DNA from: an uncultured Collinsella sp.
GTDB taxonomy: Bacteria; Actinomycetota; Coriobacteriia; Coriobacteriales; Coriobacteriaceae
DNA length: 48,824 nucleotides
Direction of reading: 5' to 3'
Assembly (NCBI GenBank): GCA_902493515.1
Contig: CABUPE010000018.1
Span: 1-48,824 of the forward strand
The position numbers were made by a program, and so were the translations under genes. The notes under the pieces are model-generated. The model saw nothing but the letters and a program-made list of their open reading frames with translations, was not told the DNA's origin and made no database searches. Shown here in pieces: positions 7,825 through 17,600 of the stretch (within the stretch, counting starts at the first letter, position 1; the number at the start of each line of letters is the position of its first letter).

Positions 7825-8400
7825 ATGTCCACGTCACAAAGCCAGAAAAAAGAAGCCATCGCCCAGGCGGCCGAGCAGGAGCTCACATCGCTTGCGGTCC
7901 GTGGCGTGCGTATCGCGGGCAACGCATGCTCGCCGATCGTGCTGGTCAAAGGCGATTTGGACGAGGCCGAGCGTTCGGGTGGCGAGCTTGCCGCCGGCCC
8001 GGATGGCGCGGCGTTGCGCAAGGCGCTTGGGGCCATCGGCTACGCGCCCGAGGATTTTTGCGTGCTGTCAAGCGTCGCCGGCGTGGGTGACGGAGCGGTC
8101 ACGGTGGGCGAGACTCTGCCGTGCGAGCTGTTCCGCGAGGCGCTCGAGGCCTTGGACCCCGAGGCGGTGCTACTGCTCGACAACAACGCGGCTGACGCCA
8201 TGCGCGAAACCTACGCCGATATGCTCGTGGCGATCGATGACTTCGACACCGCCATGCTCAAGCCCGGCCTGGTCGCCCATGTGCAGGGCCGCCGCGTACT
8301 CGCGCTCGATGGCTTTGAGGCGGCACTCACCGACAGGGCCGCTAAGCAGCGCATGTGGGCCTACATCAAGCAGCTGACTCCGGCGGCCGCTCCGCTGTAG
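7825..8400 (+). CDS. Uracil-DNA glycosylase-superfamily-like protein, probably degenerate
   Basis: A 191-aa protein. The layout SPIVLVKGDLDEAERSGGEL, GPDGAALRKALGAIGYAPED and then ALDPEAVLLLDNNAADAM resembles the order of elements in family-4 uracil-DNA glycosylases (GEAPG, PFVG-AG-LL-LL-IG, P-LG-A). However, the catalytic GEAPG motif is replaced and no Fe-S cysteines are visible. It is therefore probably not an active glycosylase of the known type; the assignment is a fold-level inference. ATG at 7825 follows GGAGA by about 5 bases. Monocistronic, divergent from trxA. Confidence 0.6.
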   Translation: MSTSQSQKKEAIAQAAEQELTSLAVRGVRIAGNACSPIVLVKGDLDEAERSGGELAAGPDGAALRKALGAIGYAPEDFCVLSSVAGVGDGAVTVGETLPCELFREALEALDPEAVLLLDNNAADAMRETYADMLVAIDDFDTAMLKPGLVAHVQGRRVLALDGFEAALTDRAAKQRMWAYIKQLTPAAAPL

Positions 8401-8464
8401 CGGATTGGCGCCGGCGAGCGATTGCCTGGCGGGCAAGGCGCGCCTCGAGATCGGCGCCGCACTT

Positions 8465-9741
8465 CTACATCACAGCGCGCAGCTCAAACCGATCGCCGTT
8501 AATGCGGAACTGACAGTTGCCGTTCATGCGTTCGACGGCAAGCTTAATGCTCTTGGTTCCAAAGCCGTGTCCGGTGTGCCCGGCTACGGGCATGCCGTCG
8601 ACCATGCGCGGCGCGCGGTCAAACGTGTTGGAAACTAACAGCAGCAGCTGGCCGTCCTCTAATCGCAGGTCAAAGTCGACGAATCGCTTTCCTTGGGGTG
8701 CGGCGCTTGCGGCGGTGATAGCGTTTTCAAGGCATTTGAGAGCACGCTAAACAGGTCGGCGTCACCTACGTGGATGGTTTCGGGTACGGCGGCGCGCAGG
8801 TTGGCGGTAATGCCGTTTCTATTGATATCCGAGTTAAATGACGAAAGCGCGATGTTTACGGTCTCGTTGGCGCAGAAGCGGCGTACGGCGGTGCGATCGC
8901 CGGCTTCGCAGAGTTCATCGATGCGTTTGAGCGCCTCGTCGGTGTGGCCCTCCTCAATTAAAGCGGCCAGGCCGCGTAGGAAGTGGCGCATATCGTGGCG
9001 AAGAATCGACAGCTCGCGCCCAGATTGACGCCAAGCCTCGAGCTCTTTGATGGCGGCGTTGTCGCGGGTTTCGAGCATCCAGCGCTCTCGCTCGGCGGTT
9101 TCCTTTTCTTCGTATTCGCGCAGGTAAACGGCAAGAAACATAAGATAGAAGGCACAGAGCGCAAATGCCAAAAACTCAACCGTTACCACCGAGCCCGAGT
9201 GGAACAGCGTGGTGTAGACGTTGGTGGCATAGTCAAAGACGTAATAGACGAGCGGCAGGATTAAAAGGATGCCCAGCTCGGTGGTGCTTTTAATCGCCAA
9301 GCGCGGACCGATGTCGCTGGCCCAATGCATCAGGACGGCAAAGACGGAGAGTGTGGTCGCGATGCGCGCCAGATAGTACGCGATCTGAGAATCGGTTGCG
9401 GCAAATGCGGCGATGCCCATCCAATTGCTGAACTGGCAGCTCAGATAGGCACTCGTAATGCCGAGCACGGCAAGCAGCGGGCTCAGGCGGTAGCGCGCGC
9501 ACAAATAGATGACGAGCGGCAGATGCACGACGAGCGGATATACCTGGCGGGCGAAAAGCTCGCCGCCGACGGCATTGGCGATCGAGAAGGCGGCACCGGT
9601 CACGACGCCGACCCCCAGCAGCTCAAGCGCATGACGCCGGTTGATCTCGACACCGCACAGCGCCGCCGAGGCAAAGACGCCAAAGAGCAGCGTCGTGGCG
9701 TGGTGGATTGCCCAAAGGACCATTTCGACCGAGGAGACCAT
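8465..9741 (-). pseudogene. GHKL sensor histidine kinase (AgrC-like) with a one-base frameshift
   Basis: Reading begins at ATG 9741, overlapping the response-regulator stop as TGATG. The first ~200 residues hold 6-7 hydrophobic segments, followed by a coiled linker. The phospho-acceptor helix follows with SILRHDMRHFLRG. At 8727/8728 one base is missing inside the N box: LSNALENAITAA is expected, but the frame reads LSNALKTLS and stops at 8659. In the -1 frame the protein continues through the G box GHGFGTKSI to the stop at 8465. Restoring one base gives a 425-aa protein. Either a recent inactivation, a sequencing error, or much less likely recoding at TTGAAAAC. Confidence 0.85.
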
Positions 9742-10463
9742 CAGTGTCTCCCACCCCCAAAGCGCACCGCAAAGTAGGCGTCTTGGAATCCCTGCTTGCA
9801 GCTGCGCGAAAGCGGGATGCACGCGCCGGAGCGCATGACGATGTCTGTGCGATTGAAGTGGTCGATGTTGCGCAAGTTGACCTGGTAACTACGGTGGCAT
9901 TTAAAGAAGGCGGTATTTTGCTCCAAGCGGTCCTCGACGCTGCGGAACGACTCGAGTGCCTCGATATCGCGTCCGTCGCGCAGGTGGAAGACCACGTGCT
10001 TGTTGCGCGCCTCGGCATATTCGATGTCGGACAGGCGCAGGGCGTGGTAGCCAAAGGAAGTTTTGATCACGAGCTCGTCGGTTGCCGCCGGGCGCATGCT
10101 CGAAAGCTCGTCGAGTAATCGCGCCAGGCGTTCGTAAGTCACGGGCTTGAGCAGATAGTCGAAGGCGCGGACCTCGTAGGATTCCAGCGCGAACTCGGGC
10201 GACGAGGTGAGGAACACCAGGCGCACGGCGGTGTCGGCCTGGCGCAGTTCGCGTGCGGTGTCCATGCCGTTGACGAGCGGCATGATCATGTCGAGCAGAA
10301 TGATGTCGGCGCGCGATGCGGCATGGCGGGCCAGCAGGTCCTCGCCGCGCGTGACGAGCGCAACATCGACCGCCGTGCCCGTCTCGGTCGACCAACGGTC
10401 GATCATCCGGTGCAGTCTATCTAGAAAAGCGACATCATCGTCGCAGGCAATAATCTTGAGCAT
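9741..10463 (-). CDS. LytTR-family response regulator
   Basis: A 240-aa protein of the AgrA/LytR type. The receiver domain (about 1-120) has the acidic pocket IACDDD, the phospho-acceptor Asp in DIILLDMIMP, and a conserved Lys in YLLKPVTYE. The LytTR DNA-binding domain (about 140-236) includes HVVFHLRDGRDIEA and FKCHRSYQVNLRNID. The start at 10463 is preceded by AAGGGGG. It is coupled to the broken histidine kinase downstream. Cognate peptide genes were not found nearby. The 290-bp region upstream to nadA shows no other gene. Confidence 0.93.
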   Translation of the reverse strand: MLKIIACDDDVAFLDRLHRMIDRWSTETGTAVDVALVTRGEDLLARHAASRADIILLDMIMPLVNGMDTARELRQADTAVRLVFLTSSPEFALESYEVRAFDYLLKPVTYERLARLLDELSSMRPAATDELVIKTSFGYHALRLSDIEYAEARNKHVVFHLRDGRDIEALESFRSVEDRLEQNTAFFKCHRSYQVNLRNIDHFNRTDIVMRSGACIPLSRSCKQGFQDAYFAVRFGGGRH

Positions 10464-10670
10464 TCGGCCCCCTTAAGTAGTTCGATTTTGCCACATCGGG
10501 CACGCGCCGCTTGCGGGGGTGCGGACCGTTTGCGCCCCACGGCGTGCAGCTCGCGCCAAGCGGTGTTGCGGTGGCGAAAGATGCCTCCTGCGCCATCGAG
10601 AGCTCAGCTATCCTCAGCTTGCCAGTTCGAAAATGGACCTGCCACATGATTGAATCTTTATTTCAACTTT

Positions 10671-10720
10671 ACACCTAGGTTTACAGCTGTCTTGTCAGCT
10701 GTAAACCTAGGTGTCATACT
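10671..10720 (+). promoter_or_regulatory. nad operon promoter with perfect palindromic operator (candidate NiaR box)
   Basis: Arms ACACCTAGGTTTACAGCTG (10671-10689) and its exact complement (10696-10714) flank a 6-base centre. The -35 TTGTCA (10692-10697), a 17-bp spacer and the -10 CATACT (10715-10720) overlap the right half, so a protein bound here would block RNA polymerase. The operon encodes its own likely repressor, NiaR, as the fourth gene. Binding by NiaR is inferred. Confidence 0.8.
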
Positions 10721-10755
10721 AAAGCCCCAAGATTCGCCAAAAGAGAGGGGCCTTG

Positions 10756-11781
10756 ATGGCACAGAGCGCGAACATGGATGCATCGGAGCTTGCACGCGAT
10801 ATTGCGGCCGGCCTGGCATCGGCAACGACGGCAACGGAGCGCGCGGCGCTGGTGCCCGCAGAGCTCGTCGAGGCCATTCAGCAACTAAAAACCCAACGTG
10901 ACGCGGTGATCCTAGCGCACTATTACGTGGCGCCCGAGGTGCAGGCCGTGGCTGATTACGTCGGCGACAGCTTCTACCTGGCTAAGCTCGCTAAAAGCCT
11001 GCCGCAGCAGACCATCGTGCTGTGCGGCGTGGAGTTTATGGGCGAGAGCGCCAAACTGCTCAATCCCACTAAGACCGTGCTGCTGCCCGAGCCGGGCGCG
11101 GACTGTCCCATGGCGCACATGGTCAAGCGCGAGACGGTCGACGCGGCGCGCGCCGAGTACGGCGACGACCTGGCTGTCGTCTGCTACGTCAACTCCACGG
11201 TCGAGATCAAGAGCTGGAGCGACGTGTGCGTCACCAGCTCCAACGCCGTCAAGATCGTGTCCGAGCTGCCGCAGCAGCATATCCTGTTCATTCCCGACCA
11301 AAACCTCGGTCGCTTCGTAGCCGAGCAGGTGCCCCAAAAGCACGTCATCCTCAACAACGGTTACTGCCCGCGTCATCACATCATCACTGTCGAGCAGATC
11401 GTCGATGCACAGGAGGCACACCCCGACGCGCTCGTACTGGCGCACCCCGAGTGCAAGGCCGACGTCCTGGCCGAGGCCGACTACATCGGCTCCACCGCCG
11501 GCATCATCAAGTACGCCGAGGAGTCGGACGCGAGCGAGTTCATCATCGTGACGGTCCGCGGCGTGCTCTACGAACTCGAGCGCCGCTGCCAGGGCACCGG
11601 CAAGAAGTTCTACTTCCCTGCGGTGCAGCCCACCTGCGTCAACATGGATCTCATCACGCTCGAAAAGCTCGTGCACTGCCTGGAGACGGGCGAGGGCGAG
11701 GTGCAGATTGGCGTGTCGGACGAGGCCGCCGATCAGGCCAAGCTCACGCTCGACCGCATGCTCGAGTACGCGGCACGCTAA
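10756..11781 (+). CDS. nadA: Quinolinate synthase A
   Basis: A 341-aa NadA that condenses iminoaspartate with dihydroxyacetone phosphate to quinolinate, using a [4Fe-4S] cluster. Cysteines in LCGVEFMGESAK, NNGYCPRHH and VQPTCVNM occupy the positions of the three cluster ligands. Substrate motifs ILAHYYVAPEVQ and AHPECK are present. GAGAGGGG precedes the ATG at 10756; an adjoining in-frame TTG at 10753 could also serve. First gene of nadA-nadB-nadC-niaR. Confidence 0.97.
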   Translation: MAQSANMDASELARDIAAGLASATTATERAALVPAELVEAIQQLKTQRDAVILAHYYVAPEVQAVADYVGDSFYLAKLAKSLPQQTIVLCGVEFMGESAKLLNPTKTVLLPEPGADCPMAHMVKRETVDAARAEYGDDLAVVCYVNSTVEIKSWSDVCVTSSNAVKIVSELPQQHILFIPDQNLGRFVAEQVPQKHVILNNGYCPRHHIITVEQIVDAQEAHPDALVLAHPECKADVLAEADYIGSTAGIIKYAEESDASEFIIVTVRGVLYELERRCQGTGKKFYFPAVQPTCVNMDLITLEKLVHCLETGEGEVQIGVSDEAADQAKLTLDRMLEYAAR

Positions 11782-11785
11782 GCCA

Positions 11786-11816
11786 ATGTGACATGAGGGA
11801 CCATCCCTTATGCCAC
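11786..11816 (+). other. Intercistronic hairpin between nadA and nadB
   Basis: TGTGACATGAGGGA and TCCCTTATGCCACA pair over 14 positions with one mismatch and one wobble around a CCA loop. It lies just before the nadB ribosome site and could adjust relative expression or mRNA stability. Confidence 0.5.
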
Positions 11817-11837
11817 AGTACAAGGGAGAGGATTCCT

Positions 11838-13214
11838 GTGGAAACCAAACAATACCCCGATATGGAGTGTGACGTCGTCATTGCCGGTTGCGGCGTGGCG
11901 GGCCTGTATGCGGCTCTCAATCTGCCGACGAGCACGCGCGTAATCATGCTCTCCAAGGGCGCGGTCGACGAGTGCGATTCGATGCTCGCGCAGGGCGGCA
12001 TTTGCGTGCTTCCCGAAGGCTCGGACTACGATGCCTTCTTTGAGGACACCATGCACGCCGGCCATTACGAGAACCGCCGCGAGAGTGTTGACATCATGAT
12101 TCGCTCGAGCCGCTCGGTCATCAACGACCTGCTGGCCATGGGCGTGGATTTTGAGCGCAAGGCCGACGGCAGCCTCGACTTTACCCGCGAGGGCGCTCAC
12201 AGCCGACCGCGCATCGCCTTCCACGCCGACATTACGGGCAAGGAGATCACGACCAAGCTGCTCCAGGCCGTTCGCAAGCTTGATAACGTGCAGATTTTGG
12301 AGCACGTGGCCATGACCGACATCCTGACCGCCGAGCGCGATGGCGCCACGGTGTGCACCGGCCTCGTCGCCGTTGCCGTGGACGAGGACGATTCAGCCCG
12401 CCCCGCCGACGAGCTTGCAAATGCCGCTGAGGGCGTGCATGTCGGTAAGCCGTTTAAGATCCATGCCCGCCATACGCTGTGGGCGACGGGCGGCATCGGT
12501 GGCGTATACGACCATTCGACTAACTACCCCCAGCTCACGGGCGATGCCTGCTACATCGCTCAGGAGCATGGCATTAAGATGGAGCACCTGGACTACGTAC
12601 AGATTCACCCCACGGGCCTGTTTTCGCCGCAGCCGGGTCGTACGTTCCTGATCAGCGAAAGCTGCCGCGGCGAGGGCGCGATTCTGCTCAATGCCGCTGG
12701 CGAGCGCTTTACCGACGAGCTGCAGCCGCGCGACGTTGTCGCCGCCGCCATCCGCGAGCAGATGAAGCAGGACGGCAGCGAGCACGAGTGGCTGAGCTTT
12801 GCCCCCGTCGAGCGCGACGTGGTGACCGGGCACTTTGCCAATATCCGCGCGCGCTGCCTGGAGGACGGCCGCGACATCCTGGACGAGCCCATTCCCGTCA
12901 CACCCACGCAGCACTACTTTATGGGCGGCGTATGGGTCGACAAGGACGGCCGCACCTCGATGCCCGAGCTCTACGCCGCCGGCGAGACGGCCTGCAATGG
13001 CGTGCACGGCAAGAACCGCCTGGCTTCTAACAGCCTGCTCGAGGCGCTGGTCTGGGGCCGCCGCGCCGCGTGGTACATGCGCACCGGCGAGTCGCTGGCC
13101 GTGGAGCAGGCCGGTGAGCCCGCGCTTGACGGGCGTCACCGCGCCCTGAGCGCCGATACCCTTGCAATCGATGATTTGGCCCGTGCCGCCGGCACGCAGG
13201 CCGTAGAGGAGTAG
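11838..13214 (+). CDS. nadB: L-aspartate oxidase
   Basis: A 458-aa flavoprotein oxidising L-aspartate to iminoaspartate for NadA. An FAD-binding Rossmann motif DVVIAGCGVAGLYAALN is at the N-terminus; SRPRIAFHADITGKEI, DYVQIHPTGLF and the C-terminal AAGETACNGVHGKNRLASNSLLEALVWG complete the succinate dehydrogenase-like fold. It is short for the family (about 510-540 aa) because the C-terminal helical domain is reduced. The start is GTG at 11838, seven bases after GGGAGAG; an internal ATG at about 11862 would cut into the Rossmann strand. Confidence 0.95.
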   Translation: METKQYPDMECDVVIAGCGVAGLYAALNLPTSTRVIMLSKGAVDECDSMLAQGGICVLPEGSDYDAFFEDTMHAGHYENRRESVDIMIRSSRSVINDLLAMGVDFERKADGSLDFTREGAHSRPRIAFHADITGKEITTKLLQAVRKLDNVQILEHVAMTDILTAERDGATVCTGLVAVAVDEDDSARPADELANAAEGVHVGKPFKIHARHTLWATGGIGGVYDHSTNYPQLTGDACYIAQEHGIKMEHLDYVQIHPTGLFSPQPGRTFLISESCRGEGAILLNAAGERFTDELQPRDVVAAAIREQMKQDGSEHEWLSFAPVERDVVTGHFANIRARCLEDGRDILDEPIPVTPTQHYFMGGVWVDKDGRTSMPELYAAGETACNGVHGKNRLASNSLLEALVWGRRAAWYMRTGESLAVEQAGEPALDGRHRALSADTLAIDDLARAAGTQAVEE

Positions 13215-13217
13215 ACC

Positions 13218-14078
13218 ATGAATCCCATTACCATGAAGCTCGTCGTCGATGATCTGATTTTGCAGGCTCTGCGCGAGGACATCACGTTTGAGGACGTGAG
13301 CACGGCGAGCGTGTGCCCCACGGCGCGCCCCGCTACCGTTGAGCTCATCGCCAAGGCCGACGGCATTATCGCCGGCCTGGACGTATTCGCCCGCACCTTT
13401 GAGCTGCTGGATCCGCAGAGCTCCGTGTTGTTCGATGTCGCGGACGGCGACGAGGTACACGCTGGCGACCATGTGGGCCAGGTGCGCGGCGACGCGCGCG
13501 TGCTGCTTTCGGGCGAGCGCGTGGCGCTCAACTATCTGCAGCGCATGAGCGGCATCGCCACTTACACGCATCGGATGGCGGCTGCGCTCGAGGGCACCAA
13601 GACCGTGCTTGTCGACACGCGCAAGACCACGCCGGGCATGCGCGTCTTCGAGAAGGCCGCAGTCGAGATCGGCGGCGGCAGCAACCACCGCTATAACCTG
13701 TCGACGGCTGTCATGCTCAAGGACAACCACATCGACGCCGCCGGTGGCGTGGCGCGCGCGATTGAGATGGCGCGCGCCCATGCGTCGTTTACCACGACGG
13801 TCGAGATTGAGTGCGAGAACCTGGACATGGTGCGCGAGGCCGTGGAGGCCGGCGCCGATATCATCATGCTCGACAACATGACCCATGACGACATGGCTGC
13901 CGCGATTGAGCTTATCGCCGGTCGCGCCAAGACCGAGTGCTCGGGCAACGTGGATGCCAGCAATATCCGCGCGCTTGCCGACCTGGGCGTTGACTTTATT
14001 AGCTCGGGCGCCCTGACGCACTCCGCGCCGATCCTCGACCTCTCGCTTAAGCACCTGCGTCTGCTGGACGGTAAATAA
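13218..14078 (+). CDS. nadC: Nicotinate-nucleotide pyrophosphorylase (carboxylating)
   Basis: A 286-aa quinolinate phosphoribosyltransferase producing nicotinate mononucleotide. Motifs seen: LNYLQRMSGIAT, DTRKTTPGMR, GGGSNHRYNL, KDNHID and VEIECENLDM, all at normal positions. It lies three bases after the nadB stop and its own stop overlaps the niaR start (TAATG), so the operon is tightly coupled. Confidence 0.97.
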   Translation: MNPITMKLVVDDLILQALREDITFEDVSTASVCPTARPATVELIAKADGIIAGLDVFARTFELLDPQSSVLFDVADGDEVHAGDHVGQVRGDARVLLSGERVALNYLQRMSGIATYTHRMAAALEGTKTVLVDTRKTTPGMRVFEKAAVEIGGGSNHRYNLSTAVMLKDNHIDAAGGVARAIEMARAHASFTTTVEIECENLDMVREAVEAGADIIMLDNMTHDDMAAAIELIAGRAKTECSGNVDASNIRALADLGVDFISSGALTHSAPILDLSLKHLRLLDGK

Positions 14079-14623
14079 TGAACGCCCGCGAGCGTCGCCG
14101 TGCCATCATGGCCGTGCTCGAGGGGGCCAAGGGGCCCGTATCGGGCAGCGCGCTTGCCCGCGAGGTGGGTGTGAGCCGCCAGATCGTGGTGCAGGACATC
14201 GCCCTGCTGCGCGCCGATGGGCACGATATCGTGGCGACCAACCGCGGCTACGTGCTGCAGGAGACCCCCAGCAGCCCCGCCGTGCCTACGCGCTTGGTCA
14301 AGGTTCGCCACAGCGTGGAGCAGGCAGGCGATGAGCTCACGAGTATCGTCGACGCCGGCGGCGCCGTGCTCAACGTGATTGTCAATCACCGCGTGTACGG
14401 TAAGATTACGGCCGACCTGGACATCCGCAATCGTCGCGATGTCGAGCGCTATCTGCGCGATATCGAGAGCGGCAAGAGCTTTCCGCTGCTGACGGTGACC
14501 AGCGGCTACCACTTCCATCGCATTGCGGCGGAGGACGAACAGACCCTCGACGAGATCGAGGCCATGCTCAAGGAGAAAGGCTACCTAGCAGACCTGATGC
14601 CCTACGAAGACGATCTCTCTTAG
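14078..14623 (+). CDS. niaR: NiaR-type niacin-responsive transcriptional repressor
   Basis: A 181-aa protein. An N-terminal winged HTH (about 1-65, GSALAREVGVSRQIVVQDIA) is followed by a 3H domain with the conserved histidines in KVRHSVEQAG, VNHRVYG and SGYHFHRI, which bind metal and nicotinate in this family. It is expected to repress NAD synthesis when niacin is available. Autoregulation through the palindrome at 10671-10714 is the natural inference. Known members are mostly from Firmicutes and Thermotoga. Confidence 0.9.
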   Translation: MNARERRRAIMAVLEGAKGPVSGSALAREVGVSRQIVVQDIALLRADGHDIVATNRGYVLQETPSSPAVPTRLVKVRHSVEQAGDELTSIVDAGGAVLNVIVNHRVYGKITADLDIRNRRDVERYLRDIESGKSFPLLTVTSGYHFHRIAAEDEQTLDEIEAMLKEKGYLADLMPYEDDLS

Positions 14624-14633
14624 CCGACGCTGC

Positions 14634-14731
14634 AAACGCCCCATTTGGACAATCTGGCCTTCAATCGTCGGTCGCGTACCAGAGTACGCTTCCCTCCTCT
14701 TTCAGGCCACCTTGCCTCAAATGGGGCGTTT
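14634..14731. repeat. Nested stem-loop element after niaR
   Basis: The outer stem AAACGCCCCATTTG (14634-14647) pairs perfectly with 14718-14731. Inside it GGCCT (14656-14660) pairs with AGGCC (14704-14708), and innermost GCGTAC (14674-14679) pairs with GTACGC (14684-14689). The stem ends in GCGTTTTCG, so it may terminate the nad operon. The layered structure is larger than a plain terminator and could be a dispersed repeat or a small RNA. Confidence 0.65.
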
Positions 14732-14776
14732 TCGCTGGCGCGAGTTCAACCAACGGCGGTGCCAAATTAGTTATCC

Positions 14777-14826
14777 GCACAAAAAAGGAGGCCTCCGCGG
14801 CGATGCGGAGGCCTCCTTTTTTGTGC
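14777..14826. terminator. Strong bidirectional terminator
   Basis: Perfect 22-bp arms with a six-base loop (GGCGAT). The core is AGGAGGCCTCCGC, flanked by A6 and T6 tracts, so it can stop transcription from either side. It ends the ferredoxin gene on the minus strand and gives a backstop for the nad operon. Confidence 0.92.
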
Positions 14827-14861
14827 ACGGTGTACTTTTGAGTGTGTAAGTGGGGGAGTTG

Positions 14862-15047
14862 TTACTCCTCGACGATCTCGGTGATCGCGCCAGCGGGGCA
14901 AGCGTCCTGGCAAGCGCCACAGGCGACGCAGGAGTCCTCGTCAGCGACGGTAGCGACGTCCTGGAGCTCCAGAACGCCAGCGGGGCAGGAGTCGACGCAA
15001 ACGCCACAAGCGATGCACTCGTCGGCATCAATTACGGGATGAGCCAT
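14862..15047 (-). CDS. 2[4Fe-4S] ferredoxin
   Basis: A 61-aa clostridial-type ferredoxin with two CxxCxxCxxxCP clusters: CIACGVCVDSCP near residues 10-21 and CVACGACQDACP near 39-50. A soluble low-potential electron carrier. GAGGAAA precedes the ATG at 15047; the longer frame to 15113 lacks a ribosome site. A promoter with TTGCAA and TATGTT and a leader hairpin lie upstream. Monocistronic. Confidence 0.96.
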   Translation of the reverse strand: MAHPVIDADECIACGVCVDSCPAGVLELQDVATVADEDSCVACGACQDACPAGAITEIVEE

Positions 15048-15066
15048 GGTAGTTTCCTCTCTGTTG

Positions 15067-15136
15067 ACCGACGCTACAGGCGATGCGCGTCGGTTTGATT
15101 CGGGCAAAAACATACCACGGGAGCGACCGTTTGCAA
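15067..15136 (-). promoter_or_regulatory. Ferredoxin promoter and leader hairpin
   Basis: On the minus strand, -35 TTGCAA (15131-15136), a 16-bp spacer and an extended -10 TGG-TATGTT (15109-15114). The leader then contains ACCGACGC pairing with GCGTCGGT (15067-15094), which ends about 20 bases before the start codon. Confidence 0.55.
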
Positions 15137-15271
15137 TACCCTCTGACCGGCATCTTCATACCGTTCGCCGAGTATGCCAAGGTTTACTAAAAAATGCGCA
15201 GGTGGGGCCGTTGAGCTGCGCAAATGTTAGCTAAAGGTGACTTGAAATATAGGGCGATTGAGCGTGCTTGC

Positions 15272-15441
15272 GGAAACCGCATCCCATTATTTTGTCGAAA
15301 AACGGGTTGCAGTTTCCGGTTAGGCCCGCTAGCGGAAAATGCGAGCCGGTATCAGCTCTCAAAACGGGATACGGTTTCCGGTTGAGCCTTCAGACGGAAA
15401 CTGCGACCCGGAATCCACGCTCAAACCGGGATGAGCTTTCC
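15272..15441. repeat. Triple palindrome array (62-bp period), locus 2
   Basis: Three 46-bp units start at 15272, 15334 and 15396, again exactly 62 bp apart. The arms are GGAAAnnGC plus a CCC-containing block, and the inverted GGG block plus TTTCC. Spacers GGTTAGGCCCGCTAGC and GGTTGAGCCTTCAGAC resemble each other. The stretch 15137-15569 shows no gene; besides the array it contains a tandem ATAGATCT near 15491-15508. Confidence 0.85.
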
Positions 15442-15569
15442 GCAAGACGGCCCCCAGGCACCCCCGGACGCAAACCTCAGCCATCTCTACATAGATCTCG
15501 ATAGATCTGCCCAGAACTCAAACAGCGCGTCTACCTGCATATTTGCGAACCTAAACTCTTGGCAATAAG

Positions 15570-15602
15570 AAATCTTATATGAATTGACTTAGATTTTGTA
15601 TA
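15570..15602 (+). promoter_or_regulatory. Heat-shock element upstream of dnaK
   Basis: AAATCTTATAT-N5-GACTTAGATTT (15570-15596) followed by GTATA. The same 27-bp arrangement occurs before clpB at 24504. The outer AAATCT and AGATTT are inverted. It is probably bound by the HspR encoded in this operon, although it does not match the published HAIR consensus closely. No CIRCE element is present. Confidence 0.65.
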
Positions 15603-15648
15603 TTCCGGCCCATAAGGGGATACACTACATCCTGAAAGACAAGCCGAA

Positions 15649-15678
15649 GCGCCGCGCGACAGATCGTCGAGGCGGCGC
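15649..15678 (+). other. Leader hairpin of dnaK
   Basis: GCGCCGC (15649-15655) pairs with GCGGCGC (15672-15678) in the 5' leader, 27 bases before the start. clpB has a comparable leader hairpin. It does not cover the ribosome site. Confidence 0.4.
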
Positions 15679-15705
15679 GAACGCAAAAGAGAGAGGGAAT
15701 TTCTA

Positions 15706-17598
<1,893 letters not shown>

Positions 17599-17600
17599 TC

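Noticed and set aside
11226..11837. Extended 5' part of the nadB frame overlapping nadA
   Set aside because: It has Arg-rich out-of-frame composition. The GTG at 11838 has a good ribosome site and gives the normal NadB N-terminus.
12393..14054. 553-codon minus-strand frame opposite nadB and nadC
   Set aside because: It crosses two well-defined genes antisense and has no recognisable motif.
15540..15705. CIRCE element for HrcA control of dnaK
   Set aside because: No TTAGCACTC-N9-GAGTGCTAA-like sequence is present. The operon carries hspR instead.
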